64,000 nt of DNA from CALMFG01 sp963666035 (GCA_963666035.2 CAXXJI010000006.1:247320-311319), one strand, 5' to 3'. Positions 44,451-52,794 are shown, counted from the first letter of the stretch. Notes: generated by a model not told the origin, from the sequence alone. A program made the numbers and translations.

Positions 44451-44972
44451 ATGATGGATTTAAAACAAACGTTACGGCATGTTCCTGATTTTCCGAAAAA
44501 AGGTATCGACTTTATCGATATCACCACGGTGTTAAAAGACCCGGATGCGCTGGCACTGGCCGTCAATGAACTCTGCAAACGCGCGGAAAAGTATGATTTC
44601 GATTTGGTGATTTCGCCCGAATCCCGCGGGTTTATTTTGGGCACGCCCATGTGCTATAAGATGCACAAAGGCTTTGTGCCGGTGAGGAAAAAAGGTAAGC
44701 TGCCTGCCGAGACCATCTCCTACGAGTATGATCTGGAATATGGTTCAGCCGTGCTTGAGATTCACAAAGACTCCATCAAAAAAGGTCAGAAAGTGATCTT
44801 GATTGATGACCTTTTGGCGACCGGAGGCACAACGCTGGCCAATATCAAGCTGGTTGAGCGCCTTGGGGGTGTGGTGGAAGCCGTGGTCTGTTTGGTGGAA
44901 TTGACCTATTTGAACGGCCGCGAGCGTTTATCCGATTATAACGTTGAATCGGTGGTCACTTTTGAAGAATAA
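44451..44972 (+). CDS. apt: Adenine phosphoribosyltransferase
   Basis: Salvages adenine to AMP using PRPP. 173 residues. Family marks are VPDFPKKGIDFIDIT, ISPESRGFILG and the PRPP loop VILIDDLLATGGTT. ATG codons at 44451 and 44454 are both possible; AAAGGAAT lies upstream. No terminator separates it from the polymerase gene. Confidence 0.95.
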   Translation: MMDLKQTLRHVPDFPKKGIDFIDITTVLKDPDALALAVNELCKRAEKYDFDLVISPESRGFILGTPMCYKMHKGFVPVRKKGKLPAETISYEYDLEYGSAVLEIHKDSIKKGQKVILIDDLLATGGTTLANIKLVERLGGVVEAVVCLVELTYLNGRERLSDYNVESVVTFEE

Positions 44973-44993
44973 GTGAACGCTTGGGCGGTTTTG

Positions 44994-45022
44994 TTGACAA
45001 TAAAAGTATTAGTCTGTAATAT
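44994..45022 (+). promoter_or_regulatory. Promoter of the paired SGNH-like genes
   Basis: TTGACA at 44994-44999, 17-base spacer, TAATAT at 45017-45022. Confidence 0.75.
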
Positions 45023-45059
45023 AGTGTTTGAAAGAACGGACATCCTGAAAGAGTCATTC

Positions 45060-45093
45060 AATAGGTTATAGTTTTTTATAACCTATTTGTTTG
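45060..45093 (+). terminator. AT-rich hairpin in the leader of the SGNH-like genes
   Basis: Perfect 11-bp stem AATAGGTTATA/TATAACCTATT (45060-45070 and 45077-45087), GTTTTT loop, followed by TTGTTTGTT. It lies between promoter and start codon, so it may attenuate transcription or protect the 5' end. Confidence 0.5.
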
Positions 45094-45110
45094 TTAAGAA
45101 GGTTATTTTG

Positions 45111-46070
45111 ATGAAAAAAAATCAGCCTAGGTTTAAAAAGAGTGCAGCGAAAGCTGCGTCAGCGCGGGTGCCGAAAAGCGAGGGATTTGTTGTTTCTCGC
45201 CGGCTTTTGTATACTGTGTTTCTGCCGGTTGCGGCTGTTTTGATTTTGGGTGTTTTCATGCTGATCGGGCTTGTCATCGGCAGGTCATCGGCTATCCGCG
45301 AGCAGAAAAATGCGCCGACGCCGACACCTGAGATCGTATATGTCACGCCAAAACCGACGCCGACACCCGAGCCGACACATACCCCTACGCCATCACCATC
45401 GCCTTCGCCGACCCCTGAAGAAACCGAAGAAACGGTTTCAAATTATTATGGCAGGCTGGGCGGCACTATGGACGGCGGGGCAAACTATATGAGCCGGATC
45501 ACTTTTGTCGGTGGCGATGCGGCCAACAAGCTGAATCTTTACTACAGTTCAATTACCGATGATAAGGTGTGGTATGCGCCTTCCAATCATGGCGCCATTT
45601 TAGACCAGCTGGAAGTGAATATCAGCGGAAAAAAATTGCTTCTGCCCGAAGCCGTTGCGGCGGCCAAACCGGATATCCTCTTGTTTGCCTTTTGCGGTAT
45701 CAACTTCGGTTCTCGCTCATGGGAGGCGGATCGCTTTGTGGACGAGTATGAAAAGCTTATTCTTGAACTAAAAAAGAATGCACCGCGCGGCACCGCGTTT
45801 GTCATTATGGGGCTGTTTCCCATTACAGACGAATATGAGACCGAGGATACCCACTACAACCAGAGCAACGAGCGAATTGCCAAAATCAATCGGGGTTTGG
45901 AAGTATTCGCGTATAACAACGAATGCTACTTTTTGGACATCAACGGCGTGCTTCGCGGCAGTGACGGATCTTTGAAAGATGAATATTGGGCGGACAGTAC
46001 GAATATCCTCAACCGTGATGGGTACCGTGTGGTCTATAATTACATCAAAACCCATCAGGTTTTGCATTAG
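45111..46070 (+). CDS. Membrane-anchored SGNH-like protein A (catalytic residues lost)
   Basis: 319 residues from the ATG at 45111 (AAGAAGG upstream; an in-frame TTG at 45087 lies in the hairpin). Basic cytoplasmic end, one membrane anchor (about 35-60), a Pro/Thr-rich linker with PTPTPEP-type repeats, then an external domain. This domain follows the SGNH/GDSL hydrolase layout: block I ITFVGGDAANKLNLY, block III FCGINFGS, block V WADSTNILNRDGYRVV. The usual block I GDS reads GDA and the block V DxxH reads DSTN, so the nucleophilic serine and catalytic histidine are gone. A binding rather than an enzymatic role is likely (inference). A paralogue follows after 16 bases. Confidence 0.75.
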   Translation: MKKNQPRFKKSAAKAASARVPKSEGFVVSRRLLYTVFLPVAAVLILGVFMLIGLVIGRSSAIREQKNAPTPTPEIVYVTPKPTPTPEPTHTPTPSPSPSPTPEETEETVSNYYGRLGGTMDGGANYMSRITFVGGDAANKLNLYYSSITDDKVWYAPSNHGAILDQLEVNISGKKLLLPEAVAAAKPDILLFAFCGINFGSRSWEADRFVDEYEKLILELKKNAPRGTAFVIMGLFPITDEYETEDTHYNQSNERIAKINRGLEVFAYNNECYFLDINGVLRGSDGSLKDEYWADSTNILNRDGYRVVYNYIKTHQVLH

Positions 46071-46086
46071 GATTAAGAGAAAAACA

Positions 46087-47058
46087 ATGTCGAAGATTGA
46101 AAAACAGTCGGTGGTGAAACCGGCCGAAAGAATAAAAAGTGAAACGGTGGTTATCAGCAGAAAGCTGATTTTAACGGTGATTTTACCCATTGGGGCAGTA
46201 TTGCTGATCGCGGCGGCTTTACTGATGGGTTACCTGTTGGGTACGTCCGGCACGTTGAAGGAAGCCTCCGCCATGGCGACACCCGAAAAGGTGGTCGTGG
46301 TGGTGACGCCGAAGCCCACGCCAACGCCGGAATCCACACCCGAGCCCACGCCATCGCCGTCACCCGAAGTAACTGAAAAGAGCAGTGGGGGGACATCATC
46401 CAGCAGTTATGGCAGACTACAGCGTACTGATGACGCGGGGGCGAGCTATTATGAGTCGCTCTACTATGTGGGCGGATTTGAAATATCCAATCTGGCGCTG
46501 TACACCGGCATTCCGGACGACCATGTGTTTGCAAAGGATGACGGGTTTACGCAAGTCAGCGCACTGACCGACAAGCGCTTTTTGGTCTCGGGGCACACTG
46601 GATTTTTAACCGTGCCGGAGGCGATGGGAGTCATTAAGCCCAAAGCGATTGTGATGAATTTCGGCTACAACGGCGCGCCTTATATGAGCGTCACCACGTA
46701 TATCTATCATTTCAAAAAACTGATCGAAGCGATTTTGGATGAATCACCCAACACCAAGATCATCATTGCCATGGTGAACCCCATCACATACGGGGCGGAG
46801 CAGGAAGAGTTGACCAAAGAGCGGGACGAGGGTGTAGGATATTATACCAACGCGAAAATTGCAGATATTAATGCGGCCCTGCAGGGACTCGCCATCGAAA
46901 AACGGTTGTATTATCTGGCGACAGATGGGGTACTGCATATCAATGATGATACCGATTCCCCGCTTGATCCGGGATATGCACAGAGTGACGGGCAAAAGCT
47001 GAACCGTACCGGTTGCGAGCGTGTAGCGCGGTATATACGAGAGCATAAGCTGCCCTGA
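46087..47058 (+). CDS. Membrane-anchored SGNH-like protein B (catalytic residues lost)
   Basis: Tandem paralogue of the preceding gene: 323 residues with the same order of anchor (about 25-50), PTPTPE/PSPSP linker and SGNH-like domain. The two linkers and the junction YGRLxxTxDxGAxY are clearly related; the domains have diverged. Block I is LYYVGGFEISNLALY, block III NFGYNGAPY, block V YAQSDGQKLNRTGCERV, so neither serine nor histidine is kept. The ATG at 46087 follows the first gene closely; the frame is open further upstream but that part overlaps gene A. The ribosome-binding site is weak, so coupling to gene A is likely. Confidence 0.75.
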   Translation: MSKIEKQSVVKPAERIKSETVVISRKLILTVILPIGAVLLIAAALLMGYLLGTSGTLKEASAMATPEKVVVVVTPKPTPTPESTPEPTPSPSPEVTEKSSGGTSSSSYGRLQRTDDAGASYYESLYYVGGFEISNLALYTGIPDDHVFAKDDGFTQVSALTDKRFLVSGHTGFLTVPEAMGVIKPKAIVMNFGYNGAPYMSVTTYIYHFKKLIEAILDESPNTKIIIAMVNPITYGAEQEELTKERDEGVGYYTNAKIADINAALQGLAIEKRLYYLATDGVLHINDDTDSPLDPGYAQSDGQKLNRTGCERVARYIREHKLP

Positions 47059-47094
47059 TCGGGCATAGAAAGATATTATACTGAGGAAAAGTGT

Positions 47095-47925
47095 TTGAGC
47101 AGAACCGACCGGATTTTTATTGAGAATATCACGGATATACTGGAAAACGGATACAGCGACGAAAACGAAGCCGTCCGCCCAAAGTGGGAGGACGGCTCGC
47201 CTGCGCATACCATCAAGCGCTTCGGCATCGTCAATCGGTACAATCTGGCTGAGGAGTTTCCTGCGCTGACTTTGCGAAAAACGGCTTTTAAGTCAGCGGT
47301 GGACGAACTTTTGTGGATATGGCAGAGGAAATCCAGTAATGTTCATGACTTAAATTCGCATATCTGGGATGCGTGGGCGGATGAGGCCGGCAGTATCGGC
47401 AAAGCCTACGGCTATCAACTGGCGCAAAAACATAATTATAAAGAAGGGATGTTCGATCAGGTGGATCGGGTGCTTTACGATTTAAAGCATAATCCGGGCA
47501 GCCGTCGTATCATCACCAACATCTATAACCACGCGGATTTGAGTGAGATGTGGCTGTATCCGTGTGCGTACTCGATGACCTTTAATGTCAGCGGTGATGT
47601 GCTGAACGGTATCCTAAACCAGCGCAGTCAGGATATGCTGGTGGCCAACAACTGGAATGTGGTGCAGTACGCTGTGCTTTTACACATGATGGCGCAGGTT
47701 TCGGGGCTAAAGGCTGGGGAACTGGTGCATGTCATTGCAGATGCGCATATCTATGACCGTCATGTGCCCTTGGTTAAGCAGGTGATGGCAAACCCGAAGT
47801 ATGACGCACCGAAGTTTTGGATGGATCCGTCAATTAAAGATTTTTATGCATTCACACCGGATAGTTTCCGGCTGGATGATTATTTAGGCTCAAAATTGGA
47901 GAGCAAAATACCCGTAGCGGTATAA
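47095..47925 (+). CDS. thyA: Thymidylate synthase, Bacillus ThyA/phage phi3T type
   Basis: Makes dTMP from dUMP with methylene-tetrahydrofolate. 276 residues. The layout follows the Bacillus subtilis ThyA branch: DGSPAHTIKRFG, ELLWIWQRKSSNVHDLN, IGKAYGYQL, catalytic cysteine in YPCAYSM (other branches have PCH here), QRSQDMLVANNWNVVQYA. TTG start after CTGAGGAAAAG. Forms a dTMP-synthesis pair with dfrA 11 bases downstream. Confidence 0.93.
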   Translation: MSRTDRIFIENITDILENGYSDENEAVRPKWEDGSPAHTIKRFGIVNRYNLAEEFPALTLRKTAFKSAVDELLWIWQRKSSNVHDLNSHIWDAWADEAGSIGKAYGYQLAQKHNYKEGMFDQVDRVLYDLKHNPGSRRIITNIYNHADLSEMWLYPCAYSMTFNVSGDVLNGILNQRSQDMLVANNWNVVQYAVLLHMMAQVSGLKAGELVHVIADAHIYDRHVPLVKQVMANPKYDAPKFWMDPSIKDFYAFTPDSFRLDDYLGSKLESKIPVAV

Positions 47926-47936
47926 GAAGAGGGAAT

Positions 47937-48440
47937 ATGAACATTATTGTGGCAGTGGATAAAAACTGGGCGATTGGAAACAACGGCGGCCTTTTGGTTT
48001 CCCTGCCTTCGGATATGCGTTTTTTTAGGACAACGACGCTGAACAAACCTGTGATTATGGGTAGAAAAACGCTGGAAAGCCTGCCGGGTGGAAAACCGAT
48101 GGCGGACAGACAGAACATCGTTCTATCCAAAACCCTGAAAAAACAGGGAGATATCACAGTGGTTCAAAGCATTTCAGCGCTAAAGAATCTCGGTATTAAT
48201 CTTGATCATGCTTTCGTCATCGGCGGCGCGGCGGTTTATGCGGCGCTTTTGCCCTATTGCACCTTCGCGTTTGTCACACGGCTGGATGCCGAGTTTGAGG
48301 CGGACGCGTTTTTCCCCAATTTAGACGAGGCCGGGGGCTGGGTGAAAGCAGATACGATTTACGATTTTAAGGAAAACGATATCGACGCTGAAATCATCAA
48401 ATACTATAATGAGAATCCGCTGACGATTCCTATCCCTTGA
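47937..48440 (+). CDS. dfrA: Dihydrofolate reductase
   Basis: Regenerates tetrahydrofolate consumed by ThyA. 167 residues: MNIIVAVDKNWAIGNNGGL at the start, the active-site acid in LPSDMRFFRTTTL (the usual Trp before it is replaced), MGRKTLESLPG for NADPH, and VIGGAAVYAALLPY. Immediately follows thyA, as in many Firmicutes. Confidence 0.93.
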   Translation: MNIIVAVDKNWAIGNNGGLLVSLPSDMRFFRTTTLNKPVIMGRKTLESLPGGKPMADRQNIVLSKTLKKQGDITVVQSISALKNLGINLDHAFVIGGAAVYAALLPYCTFAFVTRLDAEFEADAFFPNLDEAGGWVKADTIYDFKENDIDAEIIKYYNENPLTIPIP

Positions 48441-48573
48441 GTTGTACAAAGTAACTTTCCGATTTGATTATAAGTGAATAGTGTTTGGGACTGATCAAAG
48501 GCGATGCTGGTTCCCGAAACAGGATTAAACCCGTTTGGATGCAGACAAAAGCACCAGGAACAGGAGATATGAA

Positions 48574-49809
48574 ATGGGTTATTTTAGGCAATACAAGGGG
48601 CTTCCCCGAGAGATATATTTTATTTTTGTAGCAAGAATTATCAGTTCGCTGGGTAGTTTTATCTATCCGTTTATGACAATGTACCTAAGCCGTAAGATTG
48701 GCATGTCGGATGAGGCGATTGGTGTTTATATGACCGTGATGGCTGTAGTCGGCATCCCGGGCGTCATTTTGGGCGGCAAGCTGGCCGATAAATTCAGCCG
48801 AAAATGGGTGTATGCCATTCCTCAGATCATCGCTTCGGTATTATTTATTGTGGTTGGATTTATCCAGCACAGTCCGGCGGTTCCGTGGCTTATGATGGCG
48901 GCGTCATTCTTTTTATCTTTTGTTTGGCCAGCGCTTTCAGCGATGATGATGGACTATACCAACAAAGAGAATCGCCAGGCGGCTTTTTCTTTAAGCTATC
49001 TTGGCATGAACGTCGGGTTTGCGTTTGGGCCGTCCATCGCAGGGCTTTTGTTCGAAAACGCGACGTCCTGGATATTTTGGGGAGACGCGATGACAACGCT
49101 GATTTCTGTGGTGATGGTGATTTTAGTCTTCAAGGAAAGACCCGAAGCGGATCGACTGACCATAGAAGAGTTATCTGAACATGAAGCGGCGTTTGACGGT
49201 TCAGCGCTGAAAGCACTGCTTCAGCGCCCTGCACTGATTATCTTTTCCGTACTCAGCGCGCTTTTGGCCTGGGTGTATGCACAAGGCTCCTATGCGCTGC
49301 CGCTGCATATGATCGATATTTTTGCGGAAAACGGTGCAAAATTTTACGGATTTACAGGATCGCTCAACGGTGTCGAAGTGGTGCTGCTCACGCCGGTTAT
49401 TCTTTTGATGACAAAACGCTTTAAACCGGTGGTTAATGTGATATTCGTCGCGCTTTTATATGTGGTAGGTTTTGGAATGTACGGGGTCACCGAAAACATC
49501 TGGCTCTTCTATCTAGCCACCTTCATCTGGACACTGGGCGAAATTGTTGGGGCGGTCAATATTGGTGTATATATTGCCAACCATTCTCCTGTGACACACC
49601 GCGGAAGGTTCCAATCCATTTTCGATTTAATCCATGGATCGGGCAGAGCGACTGGGCCGATCCTGGCCGGTATGTTTTTGGTGGGGCATTCGATCAATCA
49701 ATTGTGGTATTTATCGGCGCTGATTAGCTTGGCTACGGCGGTGCTGTTGTACGGGCTGTGTCATTTTGAAGCCGCACTAAACAAACGCAAGGCGGTAAGT
49801 GCAGGATAA
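48574..49809 (+). CDS. MFS transporter
   Basis: Major facilitator superfamily protein of 411 residues with about twelve membrane segments. The first half has the loop GGKLADKFSRKW between segments 2 and 3 and the FLSFVWPALSAMMMDYT / NVGFAFGPSIAGLLF pair typical of drug-exporter-like MFS. The ATG at 48574 was chosen for the AGGAGA site; an in-frame TTG at 48535 would add 13 hydrophilic residues without such a site. Substrate unknown. Own transcript likely, though no clear promoter was identified in the 130-base gap. Confidence 0.85.
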   Translation: MGYFRQYKGLPREIYFIFVARIISSLGSFIYPFMTMYLSRKIGMSDEAIGVYMTVMAVVGIPGVILGGKLADKFSRKWVYAIPQIIASVLFIVVGFIQHSPAVPWLMMAASFFLSFVWPALSAMMMDYTNKENRQAAFSLSYLGMNVGFAFGPSIAGLLFENATSWIFWGDAMTTLISVVMVILVFKERPEADRLTIEELSEHEAAFDGSALKALLQRPALIIFSVLSALLAWVYAQGSYALPLHMIDIFAENGAKFYGFTGSLNGVEVVLLTPVILLMTKRFKPVVNVIFVALLYVVGFGMYGVTENIWLFYLATFIWTLGEIVGAVNIGVYIANHSPVTHRGRFQSIFDLIHGSGRATGPILAGMFLVGHSINQLWYLSALISLATAVLLYGLCHFEAALNKRKAVSAG

Positions 49810-49841
49810 CCGGCGTGAAGAAAACAGTACGAGATAAAAGC

Positions 49842-49870
49842 AAAAAACTGTGCGACTGCGCGGTTTTTTT
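49842..49870 (+). terminator. Intrinsic terminator after the MFS gene
   Basis: AAAAAACTGTGC/GCGCGGTTTTTT stem (two G-U pairs), GACT loop and a T-run to 49870. Confidence 0.85.
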
Positions 49871-49967
49871 CTTCATCGCATAAAATGATAGACGCTTTGT
49901 ACTATCCAGAGAAGGATTAAAAAAACTTTTATATCAAACCAAAAAAAATCAGCAAATCCAGTGGAAA

Positions 49968-49978
49968 TATGGTATAAT
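49968..49978 (+). promoter_or_regulatory. Extended -10 promoter of the gltA leader
   Basis: TATGG directly followed by perfect TATAAT (49973-49978). No -35 of quality; TGn extension present. Transcription start expected near 49985. Confidence 0.65.
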
Positions 49979-49984
49979 AATTCA

Positions 49985-50390
49985 GCAATATGTTTAAACT
50001 CTGTTTTCGACAGGTGCCATTTGGCCCATCCGAGGCCGGATAGCTGTTGAATGATGAATAGTGCTCATCGGTTTGTGCTTAACGAGATTTGATTGGTTTT
50101 AAGCGCGCACCACATTCGTTCCAGACTTTTGGTAGTATACAAAACGTAACGATATGTAATAAGATGTTACCAGCATGATTAGCGCATAAACGCACTTGTG
50201 ATGATAGATAGCAGCTTTTTTTGTATTATAGGGATTTGTTCTTGGAGCTGAAAAGTGTTATGCGTGCTGGATTGGAAGCTTTCGCACTTGAAGACAATAA
50301 AAGCAACTCGTTGTGCCCGTGATCTGACCGGGTATTGATCGGGATCGCTTTTTTGATAATTTAAGGATTGTGGAGAGGAGAAGAGAGAAA
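49985..50390 (+). promoter_or_regulatory. Long foldable leader before gltA (possible ncRNA or riboregulator)
   Basis: About 400 untranslated bases. By eye they hold CGACAG/CTGTTG (50008-50013 and 50044-50049) enclosing ATCCG/CGGAT (50028-50041); an alternative CTGT/ACAG hairpin (50001-50013) sharing the same strand; GATGA/TCATC (50053-50069); GCTTAA/TTAAGC (50077-50104); and GTAAC/GTTAC (50146-50170). T-runs occur at 50216-50222 and 50349-50354, the second after a CCC-GATC/GATC-GGG stem 35 bases before gltA. No T-box sequence or riboswitch known to me was recognised. There is no credible reading frame. Confidence 0.5.
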
Positions 50391-51737
50391 ATGAAACAGG
50401 AATTTTTGACAAAAGCGGAACAAAAGATATTACAATGCTCAACTATTGAGTCCGAACTGTACAACGAATATAACGTCAAGCGGGGTCTTAGAAACCCGAA
50501 CGGTACCGGTGTATTGGTGGGACTGACCAAAGTCGGCGACGTACACGGATACCTTTTGGACGAAGGTGAGACCATCCCGGCCGACGGCCGCTTGAGATAC
50601 CGCGGTGTGGATGTAGCAGACCTGGTTAAAGGCTTTCAGACAGAAGGGCGTTTTGGCTTTGAGGAAACCTGCTATCTTCTGCTGTTCGGTCATTTGCCGA
50701 ATCAGGCGGAGCTGGATGAATTTAAAGAAGTGCTGGCTTTCAGTCGAATCTTACCAGAGGGTTTTGTTCAGGGTTCTATTTTAAAGTTCCCGTCGAACGA
50801 TATCATGAACAAACTTGCGCGCTCGATATTGACCATCTATTCGTTCGATGACAATCCGGATGATTTATCTCTGGTTAACGTCATTCGCCAGTGTATCCAA
50901 TTGATCGCGCAGATGCCTTTGATGGCCGCTTATTCTTATATCTCAAAACTGCATTATATGCTGAATGGATCGCTCTATATACATCGTCCGCGAATGGACT
51001 ATTCCGAGGCTGAGAATTTTCTGCATATTCTTCGCATGGATAATGGATTCTCGGCGATTGAAGCGGAGACGCTTGACCTTTGCATGGTGCTGCATGCCGA
51101 GCACGGCGGCGGTAATAACTCCACGTTCACGACGCACGTGGTATCCTCCAGCGGTACGGATACGTATTCCACAATGGCAGCTTCCATTGGCTCTTTAAAA
51201 GGACCCAAACACGGCGGTGCGAATATCCGCGTGACAAACATGATGAATGATCTTAGAAAACATGTGAAAAACACAGCCAGTGATACTGAGATAGAAGGAT
51301 ATCTGGCGAAGATACTCAAAAAACAAGTGGGCGACAAAAGCGGCTTAATCTATGGCATCGGCCACGCGGTTTATACCATGTCCGACCCGCGTGCTATTCT
51401 ATTAAAAGAGAAGGCAAAGACGCTTGCTGTCGCGAACGATTTTGAAGCGGAGATGGACATGTACGAGCGCGTGGAACGTCTGGCGCCGCAGGTGTTTTAT
51501 GATGTGAAGGGATCGGACAAAGTGGTCTCTGCGAATGTGGATTTCTACTCGGGCATGGTGTATTCGATGCTGGGGATCCCCGACGATCTGTTCACACCGA
51601 TTTTTGCGATGTCGCGTGTCGCCGGCTGGTCGGCGCATCGCATTGAAGAGCTGGCGTTTAATCCGCGAATCATGCGGCCGGCTTACAAAAATGTACGTGC
51701 ACCCCAGAATTATATGCCGATGGAAGAACGAAAATAA
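50391..51737 (+). CDS. gltA: Citrate synthase
   Basis: Condenses oxaloacetate and acetyl-CoA to citrate; in an anaerobe this probably feeds glutamate synthesis. 448 residues from the ATG at 50391, preceded by GAGAGGAGAAGAGAG; an in-frame GTG at 50370 is not needed. Active-site histidines lie in VLHAEHGGGNNST, GPKHGGAN and GIGHAVY, the aspartate in SANVDFYSGMVY. The HGGGNNST form and an extra N-terminal 40 residues place it with clostridial enzymes. A methylcitrate synthase role cannot be excluded. Single-gene transcript. Confidence 0.92.
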   Translation: MKQEFLTKAEQKILQCSTIESELYNEYNVKRGLRNPNGTGVLVGLTKVGDVHGYLLDEGETIPADGRLRYRGVDVADLVKGFQTEGRFGFEETCYLLLFGHLPNQAELDEFKEVLAFSRILPEGFVQGSILKFPSNDIMNKLARSILTIYSFDDNPDDLSLVNVIRQCIQLIAQMPLMAAYSYISKLHYMLNGSLYIHRPRMDYSEAENFLHILRMDNGFSAIEAETLDLCMVLHAEHGGGNNSTFTTHVVSSSGTDTYSTMAASIGSLKGPKHGGANIRVTNMMNDLRKHVKNTASDTEIEGYLAKILKKQVGDKSGLIYGIGHAVYTMSDPRAILLKEKAKTLAVANDFEAEMDMYERVERLAPQVFYDVKGSDKVVSANVDFYSGMVYSMLGIPDDLFTPIFAMSRVAGWSAHRIEELAFNPRIMRPAYKNVRAPQNYMPMEERK

Positions 51738-51748
51738 GCGAAAAAATG

Positions 51749-51779
51749 CTGCCTAAGCGATGCTTTGGCAGTTTTTTTG
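51749..51779 (+). terminator. Intrinsic terminator after gltA
   Basis: CTGCC-T-AAGC/GCTT-T-GGCAG stem with one T-T mismatch, GAT loop and seven T. Confidence 0.88.
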
Positions 51780-51823
51780 TTTAGAAGGATATGTGTTTTT
51801 TGCGATGATATTTTGATTTGAAA

Positions 51824-51840
51824 TTACACAGAATTTACAC
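51824..51840 (+). promoter_or_regulatory. Pho-box-like direct repeats before pstS
   Basis: Two TTACAC hexamers at 51824-51829 and 51835-51840, period 11, matching the TT(A/T/C)ACA repeat pattern bound by PhoP in Bacillus. Related hexamers (TTGATT at 51813, TTGAAA at 51844) flank them. A TATACT at 51876-51881 may be the -10; an inverted repeat ACGAT-AATA-ATCGT (51853-51866) lies between. The pst operon encodes its own PhoB/PhoR, so autoregulation is likely. Confidence 0.6.
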
Positions 51841-51906
51841 AACTTGAAATCGACGATAATAATCGTGCTGTATTTTATACTCATATTAAAAAGTTTGGAG
51901 GCAACT

Positions 51907-52794
51907 ATGAAAAAAGCACGTAACAAATTGATCGTTGGTTTACTGTTGGTTGTTCTGCTGGTGGGTTTCACCGCCTGCGCTAAAGCAGCCGAAGAAGAAA
52001 TGGTAACCGAAACGGTTACCGAACCTGCAGCTGAAGAAGCAGTTGTTGAAGAGCCTGCGCTGACCGGTGAAATCACCGTTTCGGGTTCTACATCAGTTGA
52101 GCCTGTTGGCGTTGCACTCGGCGACGAGTTTATGGCGTTGAATCCTGGTGTTGCTTTTACCTATGAAGGTATTGGCTCTTCCGGTGGTGTTGAAAACGCG
52201 AACGACGGCACAACCATGATTGGCACAGCATCCAGAAACATCAAAGATTCTGAAAAAGAATATGGTTTGACCGAACAGGTTCTGGCTTATGATGGTATTG
52301 CGGTTATCGTAAATCCGGCAAATGGTGTTGAAGGCCTGACGATGGAACAGGTACAGGGAATCTATCTTGGCGAAATCACCAACTGGAGTGAAGTTGGCGG
52401 CGAAGATGCTGAAATCGCTGTGGTTTCCAGAGAAGATGGTTCGGGTACACGTGGTGCTTTTGAAGAGCTGGTTGAGTTTGAAGATATGTTGTCGGCATCT
52501 GCCATCATCAAAGAGGGCAACGGAAACGTTCAGACAACGGTCGCGGGCAATCCGCTGGCAATCGGCTACGTATCGTTCACCTATCTTGATGATACCGTTA
52601 AAGGCCTGGCAATCGAAGGTGTTCTGCCCTCTGTTGAAGCGGTTTTAGATACGACCTATCCGATATCGAGACCTTTTAACATCATCTATCATGAAGAAAA
52701 TCTGACCGACGCTGCGAAAGCATGGCTCGAGTGGGTATCCACTGACGAAGCAAAAGAAATTATCTCTGAAAAGGGCGCTATTCCTCTGGACTAG
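51907..52794 (+). CDS. pstS: Phosphate-binding lipoprotein PstS
   Basis: Captures phosphate for the Pst importer. 295 residues from the ATG at 51907, after TTTGGAGG; the frame extends upstream to 51844 but there without a ribosome-binding site. Lipobox GFTAC (Cys24), then an acidic spacer rich in Glu/Val/Thr/Ala and the binding domain: ITVSGSTSVEPV, GIGSSGGVENA, REDGSGTRGAFEEL (phosphate ligands) and NPLAIGYVS. First gene of the pst-pho operon. Confidence 0.95.
   Translation: MKKARNKLIVGLLLVVLLVGFTACAKAAEEEMVTETVTEPAAEEAVVEEPALTGEITVSGSTSVEPVGVALGDEFMALNPGVAFTYEGIGSSGGVENANDGTTMIGTASRNIKDSEKEYGLTEQVLAYDGIAVIVNPANGVEGLTMEQVQGIYLGEITNWSEVGGEDAEIAVVSREDGSGTRGAFEELVEFEDMLSASAIIKEGNGNVQTTVAGNPLAIGYVSFTYLDDTVKGLAIEGVLPSVEAVLDTTYPISRPFNIIYHEENLTDAAKAWLEWVSTDEAKEIISEKGAIPLD

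Noticed and set aside
45340..45425. Short CCGACGCCGACACC-like repeats, possible CRISPR or tandem repeat
   Set aside because: They encode the Pro/Thr linker of the SGNH-like protein in frame; there are no spacers.
49985..50390. T-box leader upstream of gltA
   Set aside because: No T-box core (AGGGTGG-ACCGCG type) or AGUA specifier features were found, and gltA is not a tRNA-ligase or amino-acid uptake gene.
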